Source of the DNA: Candidatus Paraprevotella stercoravium
Lineage (GTDB): Bacteria > Bacteroidota > Bacteroidia > Bacteroidales > Bacteroidaceae
Reading direction: 5' to 3'
Assembly (NCBI GenBank): GCA_944320795.1
Contig: CALUIU010000003.1
Span: forward strand, 92,738 to 156,737
Length of the DNA: 64,000 bases
Below, one piece after another: positions 43,060 through 51,870 of this stretch. Position 1 is the stretch's first letter; each line of letters starts with the position of its first letter. A model generated the notes under the pieces. The model searched no databases. It saw only the letters and a list, made by a program, of their open reading frames with translations, and was not told the origin of the DNA. A program made the translations under genes and the position numbers.

Positions 43060-43090
43060 CAAAGGTAATGTTTATATTCTAAAAAACAAA
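43060..43090 (-). promoter_or_regulatory. greA promoter
   Basis: Minus strand -33 TTTG (43087-43090), 19 nt, -7 TACCTTTG (43060-43067). Predicted start near 43053, about 98 nt before the greA ATG. Confidence 0.72.
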
Positions 43091-43123
43091 TCTTTTCGGT
43101 TAAAAATATCCTTTCTGTCTGTT

Positions 43124-44284
43124 TTACAAGAGTTTTTCTATTTCCTGACGGAGATTTGTGTCCGGAGTGAGGCGGCACTTCAAATCGCTGTTGCGGTCGA
43201 TCAGGAAACTGCATGGCAGTTCCTGCACATTATATAATAATAAGTTGTCCGAGGCCGTTCCCTGAGGGTCGAATACACAGATCCACGGCAGCGGGTCGCT
43301 TACTGTTTTCCAGTAATGTTCGCCGGCATCAACCGATACCTGATAGATCTCCAGACCGCGGTCGCGGTATTCCTGATAGAGCTGACGCATCTCCATAATG
43401 CGCTCTTTTGAGGTGGGCAACGCGTAAGCGGTGAAGTCGAGCAGCACCACCTTGCCTCTCAGGTCCGACAGTTTTCGGATCTGTCCGTTGATGTCTTTCA
43501 GACTGAGGTCTATGATGCCCGTGGCACGGATTTTCTCGTTGGTGATTTCCACGTCAATCTGCTTGGGACGGCGTGTGTTGCGCTGTCCTTGCAGCGTGAT
43601 GTTCTTCAGGTTCTCGCTTCGGGCGCATCCGGGATAAAGATTGTCCCAGGCAGTAGCTACCGCAGCAAACCAGCGCACGTCGTCCGCATCGTTTACCGGA
43701 TCGAACACCAGTTCTCCGTTAATGGTTTGGAACAGTGCGAAGTAAGATGACGGGGCCGCCGGGTTGTTCAGAATGAAATCCTTCTTGACTTCCTCCTTAT
43801 AGTTGTGAACCAGATCGCTAATCCGTCGTTCTTTTTCGCCGAGTGTCATATTCTTAATTTCTACAATCTGCCGGATGCCTTTTTCCACATTCATCTGTTT
43901 TTGTCCGATTTTTTGCAGCGTAACGCAGTTCTCCGAGCCTTCTACGGAGTAATTGGCACCCATGTCGGCAGCGTTGGCCTTGATGCGTATTTCTTCGGTA
44001 GAGTCTACTGCCAGATTGATGATCTGCTCTCCCAAACGGATGCGGTAGAACTCCGGATTTTCCGGTCGTGCGCCGTGAAAGGAGAAGTCCCCGTCGTCGT
44101 CCAGCTTGGTAGAATCCAGCTTCTGTATTCCGTTGAGCGAAAGTGCTTCAAAATATAGCATTTTGTCATCAGCATCCGCAATCTGACCACTCACAGTGAA
44201 GCCCTTCTCCTTTTGCGTACAGGCCGTGGTGAGGGCAGCCAGGCACAGCGGTAAAAATAAGTATTTCAGTTTTTTCGGTTTCAT
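43124..44284 (-). CDS. Thioredoxin-fold lipoprotein lacking CXXC (DUF4369/TlpA-like)
   Basis: A 386-aa protein with lipobox LTTAC (Cys near 22). The N-terminal half resembles DUF4369 (VSGQIADADDKMLYFEAL); the C-terminal half (about 245-386) is a TlpA/AhpC-like thioredoxin fold (GKVVLLDFTAY, QELPCSFLIDRN). At the active-site position the sequence is FTAYALPTSKE, so both catalytic cysteines are absent. It may bind rather than oxidise or reduce its partner. ATG 44284 begins the signal sequence. Confidence 0.85.
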   Translation of the reverse strand: MKPKKLKYLFLPLCLAALTTACTQKEKGFTVSGQIADADDKMLYFEALSLNGIQKLDSTKLDDDGDFSFHGARPENPEFYRIRLGEQIINLAVDSTEEIRIKANAADMGANYSVEGSENCVTLQKIGQKQMNVEKGIRQIVEIKNMTLGEKERRISDLVHNYKEEVKKDFILNNPAAPSSYFALFQTINGELVFDPVNDADDVRWFAAVATAWDNLYPGCARSENLKNITLQGQRNTRRPKQIDVEITNEKIRATGIIDLSLKDINGQIRKLSDLRGKVVLLDFTAYALPTSKERIMEMRQLYQEYRDRGLEIYQVSVDAGEHYWKTVSDPLPWICVFDPQGTASDNLLLYNVQELPCSFLIDRNSDLKCRLTPDTNLRQEIEKLL

Positions 44285-44418
44285 GAACTTCGTTTTTGTA
44301 AAGGCAAAGATATCCCTTTTTCGCCTATTTTGCATGTTCCTTTCCTTTCTTTTTATAAAAAAACGGAAGTTCAGTGATATTTTTTCGGCAATGCTCTTTC
44401 TTAATAAATATATTTGCT

Positions 44419-44426
44419 TAACTTTG
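44419..44426 (+). promoter_or_regulatory. -7 element upstream of pnp
   Basis: TAACTTTG, 45 nt before the pnp start. The 16-nt sequence ATTTGCTTAACTTTGC containing it occurs again before the S41 gene at 49722-49737. Confidence 0.5.
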
Positions 44427-44471
44427 CTCGGATTTTTTGAAATTTCGAAAAAACATATTTTATATATCTAG

Positions 44472-46685
44472 ATGAACGTAATTAAGAAGACCGTCGAGTT
44501 GCCTGATGGAAGAACCATCAGCATCGAAACCGGGAAATTGGCGAAACAAGCCGATGGAGCTGTGATGCTTACCATGGGTAATACCATGCTCTTGGCCACT
44601 GTTTGCGCCGCAAAAGATGCCGTTCCCGGAACAGATTTTATGCCTTTACAGGTAGAGTACAGAGAGAAGTTTTCAGCAGCCGGACGTTTTCCGGGAGGTT
44701 TTACCAAGAGAGAAGGTAAAGCTTCGGATTATGAAATCCTGACTTGTCGTTTGGTAGACCGCGCCCTGCGTCCTTTGTTCCCAAGCGATTTCCACGCTGA
44801 AGTTTATGTTAATGTGATCCTTTACTCTGCTGATGGAGTAGACATGCCGGACGCTTTGGCCGGTTTTGCAGCTTCTTCAGCTTTGGCGGTATCTGATATT
44901 CCTTTTGACGGCCCGATTTCTGAAGTTCGTGTGGCTCGCATCAATGGTGAGTATGTAGTGAATCCTACATTCGAGCAGTTGGAGAGCGCCGATATGGATA
45001 TCATGGTTGGAGCCACAGAAGAAAATATCATGATGGTTGAGGGTGAAATGAAGGAAGTATCCGAGCAGGATCTGCTTCAGGCCCTGAAGGTGGCTCACGA
45101 GGCCATCAAGCCAATGTGTCAGTTGCAGAAGGAATTGGCCAAGGAATTGGGCAAGGACGTGAAGCGCGAATACTGCCACGAGGTGAACGACGACGAGTTG
45201 CGTGCCGAGTGTGTTAAGGCTTGCTACGACAAGGCTTATGCTATTGCACAGGAAGGTAACCGCGACAAGCACGCCCGCGAGGACGCTTTCATGCAGATCC
45301 GCGAGGACTTCAAGTTGGCTTATACCGAAGCACATCCGGATCTGACCGAGGATGAACTGGCAGAGAAGAGTGCTTTGATTGACAGATACTATCACGATGT
45401 GGAGCGCGATGCCATGCGTCGTTGCGTGCTCGATGAGGGCAAGCGTCTGGACGGCCGTGCCACAACTGATATCCGTCCGATCTGGTGCGAGGTGAGTCCG
45501 CTGCCTGGACCTCACGGATCATCTATCTTTACTCGTGGTGAAACACAGTCATTGTCTACCTGTACTCTGGGTACCAAGCTTGATGAGAAGATTGTAGACG
45601 ATGTTCTGGATCAGAGCAAGATGCGCTTCCTGCTGCACTACAACTTCCCTCCGTTCTCAACAGGTGAGGCCAAGGCACAGCGCGGTGTAGGCCGTCGTGA
45701 AATCGGTCACGGTCATTTGGCATGGAGAGGTCTGAAGGGACAGATTCCGGCTGACTATCCTTATACCGTTCGTGTTGTTTCAGATATTCTGGAGTCTAAC
45801 GGTTCTTCTTCTATGGCTACTGTATGTGCCGGTACTCTGGCTCTGATGGATGCCGGTGTGCCTATCAAGAATCCAGTGAGCGGTATTGCGATGGGTCTGA
45901 TCAAGAATCCGGGCGAAGACAAATATGCTGTGTTGTCCGATATCTTGGGTGACGAGGATCACTTGGGAGATATGGACTTCAAGACTACAGGTACTGTAAA
46001 CGGTTTGACCGCCACTCAGATGGATATCAAGTGCGACGGTTTGAGCTATGAGATTCTGGAGAAGGCTTTGATGCAGGCTAAGGCCGGACGCGAGCACATC
46101 CTGGGCAAGATGATGGAGTGCATGTCTGAGCCTCGTGCAGAGCTGAAGCCACACGTACCACGTATCGAGCAGATTACCATTCCTAAGGAATTTATCGGTG
46201 CTGTGATCGGTCCTGGCGGTAAGATTATCCAGGGCATGCAGGAAGAAACCGGAGCTACCATCACAATCGAAGAGGTTGACGGTGTAGGTAAGGTTCAGGT
46301 GAGCGGTGCCAACAAGGATGTGATCGACGCAGCTATGGCTAAGATCAAGGCTATTGTAGCTATTCCGGAAGTTGGTGAGGTGTACGAAGGAACTGTACGC
46401 AGCGTAATGCCTTATGGTGCTTTCGTGGAGTTCATGCCAGGTAAGGACGGACTGTTGCACATCTCAGAAATCGACTGGAAGCGTCTGGAAACCGTTGAGG
46501 AGTCTGGATTGAGAGAAGGCGACAAGGTAAAGGTGAAGTTGATGGAAATCGATCCTAAGACCGGTAAGTTCAAGCTTTCTCGCCGCGTATTGATGGAGAA
46601 GCCTGCTGACTTTGTAGAGCGTCCAATCCGTCGTGAGCGTCCGGAGCGTAAGCGTCGTCCGGAAGGCGGTGCCAAGGGAGAATAA
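44472..46685 (+). CDS. pnp: Polyribonucleotide nucleotidyltransferase
   Basis: A phosphate-dependent 3'-5' exoribonuclease of the RNA degradosome. The 737-aa protein has two RNase PH domains ([16 protein letters not shown] in the first; [17 protein letters not shown] in the second), an all-alpha linker, a KH domain ([17 protein letters not shown], near 578) and an S1 domain ([20 protein letters not shown]). A basic C-terminal tail ([14 protein letters not shown]) follows. The gene is monocistronic with a strong terminator. Confidence 0.98.
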   Translation: MNVIKKTVELPDGRTISIETGKLAKQADGAVMLTMGNTMLLATVCAAKDAVPGTDFMPLQVEYREKFSAAGRFPGGFTKREGKASDYEILTCRLVDRALRPLFPSDFHAEVYVNVILYSADGVDMPDALAGFAASSALAVSDIPFDGPISEVRVARINGEYVVNPTFEQLESADMDIMVGATEENIMMVEGEMKEVSEQDLLQALKVAHEAIKPMCQLQKELAKELGKDVKREYCHEVNDDELRAECVKACYDKAYAIAQEGNRDKHAREDAFMQIREDFKLAYTEAHPDLTEDELAEKSALIDRYYHDVERDAMRRCVLDEGKRLDGRATTDIRPIWCEVSPLPGPHGSSIFTRGETQSLSTCTLGTKLDEKIVDDVLDQSKMRFLLHYNFPPFSTGEAKAQRGVGRREIGHGHLAWRGLKGQIPADYPYTVRVVSDILESNGSSSMATVCAGTLALMDAGVPIKNPVSGIAMGLIKNPGEDKYAVLSDILGDEDHLGDMDFKTTGTVNGLTATQMDIKCDGLSYEILEKALMQAKAGREHILGKMMECMSEPRAELKPHVPRIEQITIPKEFIGAVIGPGGKIIQGMQEETGATITIEEVDGVGKVQVSGANKDVIDAAMAKIKAIVAIPEVGEVYEGTVRSVMPYGAFVEFMPGKDGLLHISEIDWKRLETVEESGLREGDKVKVKLMEIDPKTGKFKLSRRVLMEKPADFVERPIRRERPERKRRPEGGAKGE

Positions 46686-46707
46686 TTTATTCTGATCATA
46701 TAAAATG

Positions 46708-46741
46708 AAAGAGATTCGGAAAAATGTTTCCGAATCTCTTT
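46708..46741 (+). terminator. pnp terminator
   Basis: A 15-bp perfect stem (AAAGAGATTCGGAAA, 46708-46722, with its complement 46727-46741), 4-nt loop, then T residues. Confidence 0.92.
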
Positions 46742-46810
46742 TTTATTGCCGTATGGCTTTTGACAATTTATATTTTGAAAGAGATGAAAGTTTTCCTTTG
46801 GCCGGATTTG
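46740..46810. repeat. Direct repeat copy A flanking the tandem-repeat lipoprotein gene
   Basis: Shares CCGTATGGCTTTTGACA (46749-46765), then TATTTTGA..GATGAAAGTTT and GGATTTGC with copy B at 47674-47759, in the same orientation, 934 bp apart. Confidence 0.75.
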
Positions 46811-46908
46811 CAGTCCGCGCTGTTTGTTTGGGTGGATTCCTGTTTCATTTCTCTCTTATTCATAATTTTTGATCTATCTGCCGTTTTTTATCGTAATTTT
46901 TCGTATTT

Positions 46909-47574
46909 TCAAGGAAGTATCTCTTGACCATCGGCGTTGTACAAGCTTTGTTTGTTTCCTTTCTTTACCAGGTAGTCGCCATTGAGAAGGCTGATTTGAT
47001 TAAACTCGCAGGGAATAATTATATCTCCACTAATGGAGTATAGTCCAAAGTGTTTGTCTTTCTTTACCAGGTAGTCACCGTTGAAAAAGCTGATTTGATT
47101 AAACTTGCAGGGAATAATTATATCTCCGCTTTTGGAATATAGTCCAAAGAATTTGTCTTTTTTTACCAGGTAGCCCCCATTGAAAAAGCTGATTTGATTA
47201 AACTTGCAGGGAATAATTATATCTCCACTTTTGGAATATAGTCCAAAGAATTTATCTTTCTTTATCAGGTAGTTACCATTGAGGAAACTGATTTGATTAA
47301 ACTCGCAGGGAATAATGCAATCTCCACTTTTGGAGTATAGTCCAAAGAATTTATCTTTCTTTATCAGGTAGTTACCATTGAGGAAACTGATTTGATTAAA
47401 CTCGCCGGAAAGCTCTTCTTGACCTTTGACTGCATTGAGAGCAGCGGTATGGGCAGGAGTCTTGCAGCCAGACAGGATTCCGGTGGATAGAACCAGAGAA
47501 AGCAGAATGCCCCCTCTTACCCAAGTCTTTCGGGCAAATGGCAAGCGAATGATGGAAGTAAATAGAGAATTCAT
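46909..47574 (-). CDS. Lipoprotein with five WG-like 33-aa tandem repeats
   Basis: A 221-aa lipoprotein (lipobox GILSGC, Cys near 37) made almost wholly of five 33-aa units beginning FNQISF and containing FFGLYSKSGD and IIIPC. The pattern (GLY..sGd.iiPc.f) matches the WG repeat group, with Phe in place of the Trp. The first four units are nearly identical in protein and DNA (99-bp period), showing recent expansion; the fifth has diverged. WG repeat proteins are thought to be binding scaffolds. The start was set at ATG 47574. It stands alone between pnp and the tRNA-Asn genes. Confidence 0.8.
   Translation of the reverse strand: MNSLFTSIIRLPFARKTWVRGGILLSLVLSTGILSGCKTPAHTAALNAVKGQEELSGEFNQISFLNGNYLIKKDKFFGLYSKSGDCIIPCEFNQISFLNGNYLIKKDKFFGLYSKSGDIIIPCKFNQISFFNGGYLVKKDKFFGLYSKSGDIIIPCKFNQISFFNGDYLVKKDKHFGLYSISGDIIIPCEFNQISLLNGDYLVKKGNKQSLYNADGQEILP
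46920..47410 (-). repeat. 99-bp in-frame tandem repeat array
   Basis: Five units coding the WG-like repeats. A word such as GGGAATAAT followed by ATCTCC recurs once per unit, and CCAAAG(A/T) with TTTGTC/TTATCTTT recurs at the same period. Confidence 0.85.
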
Positions 47575-48202
47575 AATTTTGATTAATGGTTTCAATGCGT
47601 TAAAGATAGGCATAAATATAAAATAATTGTTGTCCGAGGACAAAAAAATCAAACACACGCCTCTCCAATTAACTTTTTATGTCCGTATGGCTTTTGACAT
47701 TTTGACAAATTGTATTTTGAGAAGGATGAAAGTTTGCTTTTTATGGACACAGGATTTGCTCGTTGCTGAAAACGGACTTCTCAGGGTGTGTTTTTGGCGT
47801 TAAGTGATTCGAATGCAGTTTGTTACTTCTTTTGGGGTATTGTTCTTTGAGGAGGCATCCTGATGGAATTGGTTCGTTTTTACGCCTTTTTTCATCGCTG
47901 TTTTGGGGATGACGGGAGCTTTGTAGGAGAGTGACGTGGTGCTTTGGAGTAATGACCGTGGTGTTTTTTCAAAGTTCCTTTGTGTTTTGATGAAAAAAGG
48001 AGAGGTCTTTTTTGTATAAATTCTGTATATATACGGTATAAGTACGGTTTTACAGCGTATAAAAATGCGTTTTCTTTTCTCGATGAAAAGAATTGAATGC
48101 GGGGTGTGTTTCTGAAAACGGCTTTTGGGTATGCAAAAAGAAAGGAAAAACGGTTTTTGTCTGTATTTTAGAACGGGGGATAGGTTTTTCGGCCGGAGTG
48201 CC
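47575..48202. other. Long intergenic stretch with no clear gene
   Basis: About 630 bp. Holds a small dyad TTGTCC-GA-GGACAA (47630-47643) followed by A residues, direct repeat copy B (47674-47759), and then T- and G-rich sequence without a credible ORF or RNA gene. Possibly decayed DNA. Confidence 0.6.
47674..47759. repeat. Direct repeat copy B
   Basis: Copy of 46740-46810, with CCGTATGGCTTTTGACA at 47683-47699 and a 10-nt insertion (TTTTGACAAA-like) after it. Confidence 0.75.
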
Positions 48203-48214
48203 TGGTAATAACAA

Positions 48215-48244
48215 AAAAGCCTCCCGAAAAATCGGAAGGCTTTT
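48215..48244 (-). terminator. Terminator of tRNA-Asn copy 1
   Basis: Stem AAAAGCCTCCCGA with TCGGAAGGCTTTT (one C/A mismatch), loop 4 nt, T run on the minus strand. The same structure follows copy 2 at 48530-48559. Confidence 0.85.
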
Positions 48245-48245
48245 G

Positions 48246-48319
48246 CGCTTCAGGATGGGCTTGAACCAACGACCCCCTGATTAACAGTCAGGTGCTCTAA
48301 CCAACTGAGCTACTGAAGC
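48246..48319 (-). tRNA. tRNA-Asn (GTT), copy 1
   Basis: A 74-nt cloverleaf: acceptor GCTTCAG/CTGAAGC fully paired, D-arm AGCTCAGTTGGTTAGAGCA, anticodon GTT in CTGTTAA, T-loop TTCAAGC with one U-U mismatch in the T stem, discriminator G. Its promoter has -33 TTTG (48380-48383), 20 nt and -7 TATCTTTG (48352-48359). Confidence 0.95.
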
Positions 48320-48517
48320 AGTTTTTGCTATTGTTTTTCTCAATTGCGATGCAAAGATAGGCATTATTCAGTTATCCTCCAAATAAAATCTGATATTTTT
48401 TTGATTTTTCTTCAAAAAATATCCTTTTTAGGGATTTTTCCGGGGATAAAGATGCGTTTTCAATAAAGAAAGGTGACTGGAGGGCCCGAAGTTCAATAGC
48501 TTTTCGGTCGGGGTAGT

Positions 48518-48670
48518 TGGTAATAACAAAAAAGCCTCCCGAAAAATCGGAAGGCTTTTGCGCTTCAGGATGGGCTTGAACCAACGACCCCCTGATTAAC
48601 AGTCAGGTGCTCTAACCAACTGAGCTACTGAAGCAGTTTTTGCTATTGTTTTTCTCAATTGCGATGCAAA
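48518..48670. repeat. 153-bp perfect duplication, copy 2 (with tRNA-Asn)
   Basis: Second copy of 48203-48355. The 162 bp between the copies (48356-48517) is different sequence with no gene. Confidence 0.93.
48561..48634 (-). tRNA. tRNA-Asn (GTT), copy 2
   Basis: Identical to copy 1. Its own promoter: -33 TTG (48695-48697), 20 nt, -7 TACTTTTG (48667-48674); the -7 differs from that of copy 1 because the duplication ends inside it. Confidence 0.95.
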
Positions 48671-48723
48671 AGTAGTAGTTTATTTTGAAATATGCAATAT
48701 CTTTGCAGAAAAATTTCAGGAAA

Positions 48724-49722
48724 ATGACAAAAATAATTGGAATAGGTAATGCTCTGCTGGATATTATCGTGCCGATCGGCTCTGATGAAGTGCTTCGTAA
48801 GGCCGGTTTGCCTAAGGGGAGCATGCAGCTGATAGATAATGAAAAGCGCCTGCGCCTGCAAGAGATGCTTTCGGGACTTTCGTCGGCCGAAGCGGCGGGC
48901 GGATCGGCGTCGAATGCCATGCAGGCCCTTTCTCATCTGGGCGGACAGGCCGGTTTTGTAGGTGCCGTGGGGCCGGACCGTTATGGAGAGATCTTCCGCA
49001 AATGTTGCGGCGAAGCTGGTCTGGAGGTGCGCCTCATGCAGATGGACGAGGCTACGGGTATAGCGACAACGCTGGTTTCGGCTGACGGAGAGCGTACTTT
49101 CGGTACCTATTTGGGCGCCGCTTCGCTGATGGCTCCCGAATACATCAACGAGCGTACGTTTGCCGGTTATGACTATTTGTTTGTCGAGGGCTATCTGGTG
49201 CAGGAATACGACCTGATGGAGGCTGTGATGCAACAGGCTCGCCGTTCCGGTCTGAAAATCATTCTGGATCTGGCCAGCTATAATGTGGTGTGCGATCATT
49301 ATGAGTTTTTCCGTCATCTGGTCAGTGATTATGTGGATATTGTTTTTGCCAATGAAGAAGAGTGCGCGGCCTTTACCTTGGTGTCTGACTCGTACGAGGG
49401 ACTGGATGCTCTGTCCGAGCATTGCGAACTGGCCATTGTGAAGCTCGGTTCACGCGGTGCCATTGCCCGTTATCATGGGGGAGATGTGTTCTTTGCCGAC
49501 GCGTTGCCCGGCTGCACCGTGATGGATACAACCGGTGCCGGCGATTATTTTGCCGGAGGTTTCCTTTATGCCATGACCCGTGGTGCCGGGCTGACCAAGT
49601 GCCTGCAGGCCGGTTCTTTGTTGGGTGGCACGGTAATCGGTCATCTGGGTGCTTCGCTTCCGGAAGAGAAATGGCATGAAATAAGGTTAAAAATGAAAGA
49701 TATATTAAACGGGCGTTTTTGA
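48724..49722 (+). CDS. PfkB-family sugar/nucleoside kinase, probable adenosine kinase
   Basis: A 332-aa cytoplasmic kinase of the ribokinase fold. GIGNALLDIIVPIG at the N-terminus, GGSASNAMQALSHLGGQAGFVG (split here as GGSASNA and GGQAGFVG) and the C-terminal DTTGAGDYFAGGFLY with catalytic Asp are clear. The family includes adenosine kinase and ribokinase; Bacteroidetes proteins of this type are usually called adenosine kinase. The -7 TATCTTTG at 48698-48705 sits 18 nt before the ATG. It ends 19 nt before the S41 protease gene. Confidence 0.88.
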   Translation: MTKIIGIGNALLDIIVPIGSDEVLRKAGLPKGSMQLIDNEKRLRLQEMLSGLSSAEAAGGSASNAMQALSHLGGQAGFVGAVGPDRYGEIFRKCCGEAGLEVRLMQMDEATGIATTLVSADGERTFGTYLGAASLMAPEYINERTFAGYDYLFVEGYLVQEYDLMEAVMQQARRSGLKIILDLASYNVVCDHYEFFRHLVSDYVDIVFANEEECAAFTLVSDSYEGLDALSEHCELAIVKLGSRGAIARYHGGDVFFADALPGCTVMDTTGAGDYFAGGFLYAMTRGAGLTKCLQAGSLLGGTVIGHLGASLPEEKWHEIRLKMKDILNGRF

Positions 49723-49728
49723 TTTGCT

Positions 49729-49736
49729 TAACTTTG
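49729..49736 (+). promoter_or_regulatory. -7 element very close to the S41 start codon
   Basis: TAACTTTG lies 5 nt before ATG 49742. If active, the transcript would begin at or beside the start codon, giving a leaderless mRNA. There is no good -33 element. Confidence 0.35.
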
Positions 49737-49741
49737 CAGTT

Positions 49742-51400
49742 ATGAAAAAATTTGTACTGATCCTTAGTGTGCTGCTGGCGGGAGCCGGTAGTGTCTTTGC
49801 TCAGAAGAGCAAGAACCATAATTTTGAGATAAACCGCAATCTGGAGATCTTCAGTGATATATATCGTCAGTTGGATATGTATTATGTGGATACGCTGGAT
49901 GCTGATACGGTGATCGGCTGGGCCATTCAGTCCATGCTGCGTCAGGTAGACCCTTTCACGGTGTATTATTCAGAAGATAATATGGACGAACTCAAGACCA
50001 TGACTACCGGTAAGTATGCCGGCATCGGTGCTGTGGTGCGTTTTATCAAAAAGGAAGACCGTGTGGCTATCGACGAACCTTATGAGGGAACGCCGGCTTA
50101 CAAGGCCGGAGTAAAGGCAGGCGATGTGATCCTGACTATTGACGGAGTGGATATAAAGGGTATGCCGGTGGATAAGGTGACTACCATGCTGAAAGGTACA
50201 CCGGGTTCCAGCTTCGTTCTGGAAGTGCGTCGTTACGGAGTGGAGAAGCCTTTGACCTTCAAGATTGTCCGTGAAAATATTCAGTTGCCTTCAGTGCCAT
50301 ACTATGGCATGCTTCCCGGTAACGTGGGTTATATCGTTCTGACCGGATTTACAGATAACTGTTCAAAAGATGTGCGCCGTGCGCTGGTTAGCTTGAAGGA
50401 GCAGGGCGCCCGTTCACTGGTGCTGGATTTGCGCGGTAATGGTGGTGGCCTGTTGAGTGAGGCCGTGGAAATTGTGAACTTCTTTGTTCCGAAAGGGAAA
50501 AAGGTTGTTTATACAAAGGGAAAAGTACAATCGGCTAATGTGGAATATACCACCCGTAAGGAGCCGTTGGACACCGTAATGCCGATGGCCGTGCTGGTAG
50601 ACCGCTGGTCGGCTTCAGCGTCGGAAATCGTATCGGGCAGCTTGCAGGATTTTGACCGTGCCTTGATTGTCGGTACACGCACTTATGGAAAAGGACTGGT
50701 GCAGACTCCGCGTGAGGTGCCTTATAACGGTAGCCTGAAGGTGACTACCAGCCGTTATTATATTCCGAGCGGACGCTGTATCCAGGCTTATGACTATCGT
50801 CATTTGAATGAAGACGGATCAGTAGGTACGGTGCCCGACAGTCTGACCCGTGTGTTCCATACCGCGGCCGGACGTGAAGTGCGCGACGGAGGAGGTATTA
50901 CTCCGGATGTAACCATTACTTCGAATGATACTTTGCCGTCTATGGTTGTAGAATTGGCTGTAAACGATGTAGTGGCAGAGTTTGGAAACTGGTATGTTGC
51001 CCAACATGATACAATTGCCCCTGCTGCCAGTTTTGATGTGGCCGATGAGGACTATGCCCAGTTTGTCAAGATGGTCAAGGAAAGCGGCTTTACCTATAAC
51101 AAGCGCGGACGCGAATTGTTGAAGCTGCTGACCAAAACTGCCGAAACGGAAGGATATACCGAAGAGGCCCGTGAGGCACTCAATCAGTTGGATACCATTT
51201 TCAAAGGTAACCTGGAAGCAGATATGGAGCGCAATAAAAAAGAAGTCAAACTGTTGCTGAATGATGAGATCGTACGTCGTTACTATTATCAGAAAGGCGG
51301 AATAGAACTGCGCATTCGTGAGGATAAGGATTTGAAAAAGGCTTGCAGCCTGCTGGCCGATGAAAAGGCGTATAAAGAGAAGCTTAACATCAAAGACTGA
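49742..51400 (+). CDS. S41 family C-terminal processing peptidase
   Basis: A 552-aa exported protease, paralogue of 550-2142. Signal peptide to about SVFAQK; PDZ domain about 85-170 (YAGIGAVVRF, AGVKAGDVILTIDG); catalytic SASASEIVSGS (Ser near 293) and TYGKGLVQTP (Lys near 316). It probably processes envelope proteins. It follows the kinase gene by 19 nt and is followed by a small membrane protein gene 2 nt later, so these are likely one transcript. Confidence 0.94.
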   Translation: MKKFVLILSVLLAGAGSVFAQKSKNHNFEINRNLEIFSDIYRQLDMYYVDTLDADTVIGWAIQSMLRQVDPFTVYYSEDNMDELKTMTTGKYAGIGAVVRFIKKEDRVAIDEPYEGTPAYKAGVKAGDVILTIDGVDIKGMPVDKVTTMLKGTPGSSFVLEVRRYGVEKPLTFKIVRENIQLPSVPYYGMLPGNVGYIVLTGFTDNCSKDVRRALVSLKEQGARSLVLDLRGNGGGLLSEAVEIVNFFVPKGKKVVYTKGKVQSANVEYTTRKEPLDTVMPMAVLVDRWSASASEIVSGSLQDFDRALIVGTRTYGKGLVQTPREVPYNGSLKVTTSRYYIPSGRCIQAYDYRHLNEDGSVGTVPDSLTRVFHTAAGREVRDGGGITPDVTITSNDTLPSMVVELAVNDVVAEFGNWYVAQHDTIAPAASFDVADEDYAQFVKMVKESGFTYNKRGRELLKLLTKTAETEGYTEEAREALNQLDTIFKGNLEADMERNKKEVKLLLNDEIVRRYYYQKGGIELRIREDKDLKKACSLLADEKAYKEKLNIKD

Positions 51401-51402
51401 TT

Positions 51403-51789
51403 ATGAAGCACGCGAAATTAAATCATAACAAACAGTTTATGTTTGGTATCATGGCCATGGCGCTGGTGGTAATCGGGGTGGTGATCCTGTTCTGGCTATG
51501 GTGCTTTCCAATGGGGAATGCCGACACACCGGAGGCAAAACGCTATGCGATTCATCTGGTGGGCTTCCAGGGAGACAGCTTGCAGGTGTCGCTCGATGAT
51601 CAGGTATTGCTCGACGGTGCGGTTGATGGCGATACCTGTATTCTCGGTTCCGATTATCCTGAAAAACAGGCCGTGTTGATGGTGGGAAGTTTCCGGACGG
51701 ACGAGCTGGTAACCTTTGAGATTACAGACGAAGATTCTCCGGTCACGGTGTGGCGTGAGAATGAGGAGATAAAAATGAGAAAAAAATAA
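51403..51789 (+). CDS. Small membrane-anchored protein of unknown function
   Basis: A 128-aa protein with a single N-terminal membrane helix (FGIMAMALVVIGVVILFWLW, about 14-33) and a beta-rich outer domain with acidic character (LQVSLDDQVLLDGAVDGD). No family is recognised. It starts 2 nt after the S41 stop codon, so the two may work together; it could be an anchor or partner of the protease. Confidence 0.75.
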   Translation: MKHAKLNHNKQFMFGIMAMALVVIGVVILFWLWCFPMGNADTPEAKRYAIHLVGFQGDSLQVSLDDQVLLDGAVDGDTCILGSDYPEKQAVLMVGSFRTDELVTFEITDEDSPVTVWRENEEIKMRKK

Positions 51790-51827
51790 GATTCCGCTTC
51801 TGCAAAAGGAAAAAATGCATTTAATTT

Positions 51828-51858
51828 TTTGCGGACTGACGGAAAACTTGTATCTTTG
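51828..51858 (+). promoter_or_regulatory. Promoter of rimP-nusA-infB-cvpA
   Basis: -33 TTTG (51828-51831), 19 nt, -7 TATCTTTG (51851-51858). Start expected near 51865. Confidence 0.75.
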
Positions 51859-51870
51859 CAAAGTAGGATG

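Larger units (their letters stand above)
48203..48355. repeat. 153-bp perfect duplication, copy 1 (with tRNA-Asn)
   Basis: Identical base for base to 48518-48670, at an offset of 315 bp. It includes the terminator, the whole tRNA and the leader up to the -7 element. Confidence 0.93.

Noticed and set aside
46724..46927. 67-codon plus-strand ORF after pnp
   Set aside because: It begins within the pnp terminator and covers the direct repeat; its hydrophobic appearance comes from T-rich DNA.
46920..47410. Regularly spaced repeats considered as a CRISPR array
   Set aside because: The 99-bp units are contiguous, in frame and coding; there are no unique spacers between short repeats and no cas genes.
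48093..48284. 63-codon plus-strand ORF near the tRNA-Asn genes
   Set aside because: It runs into the antisense of tRNA-Asn copy 1 and has no protein-like features.
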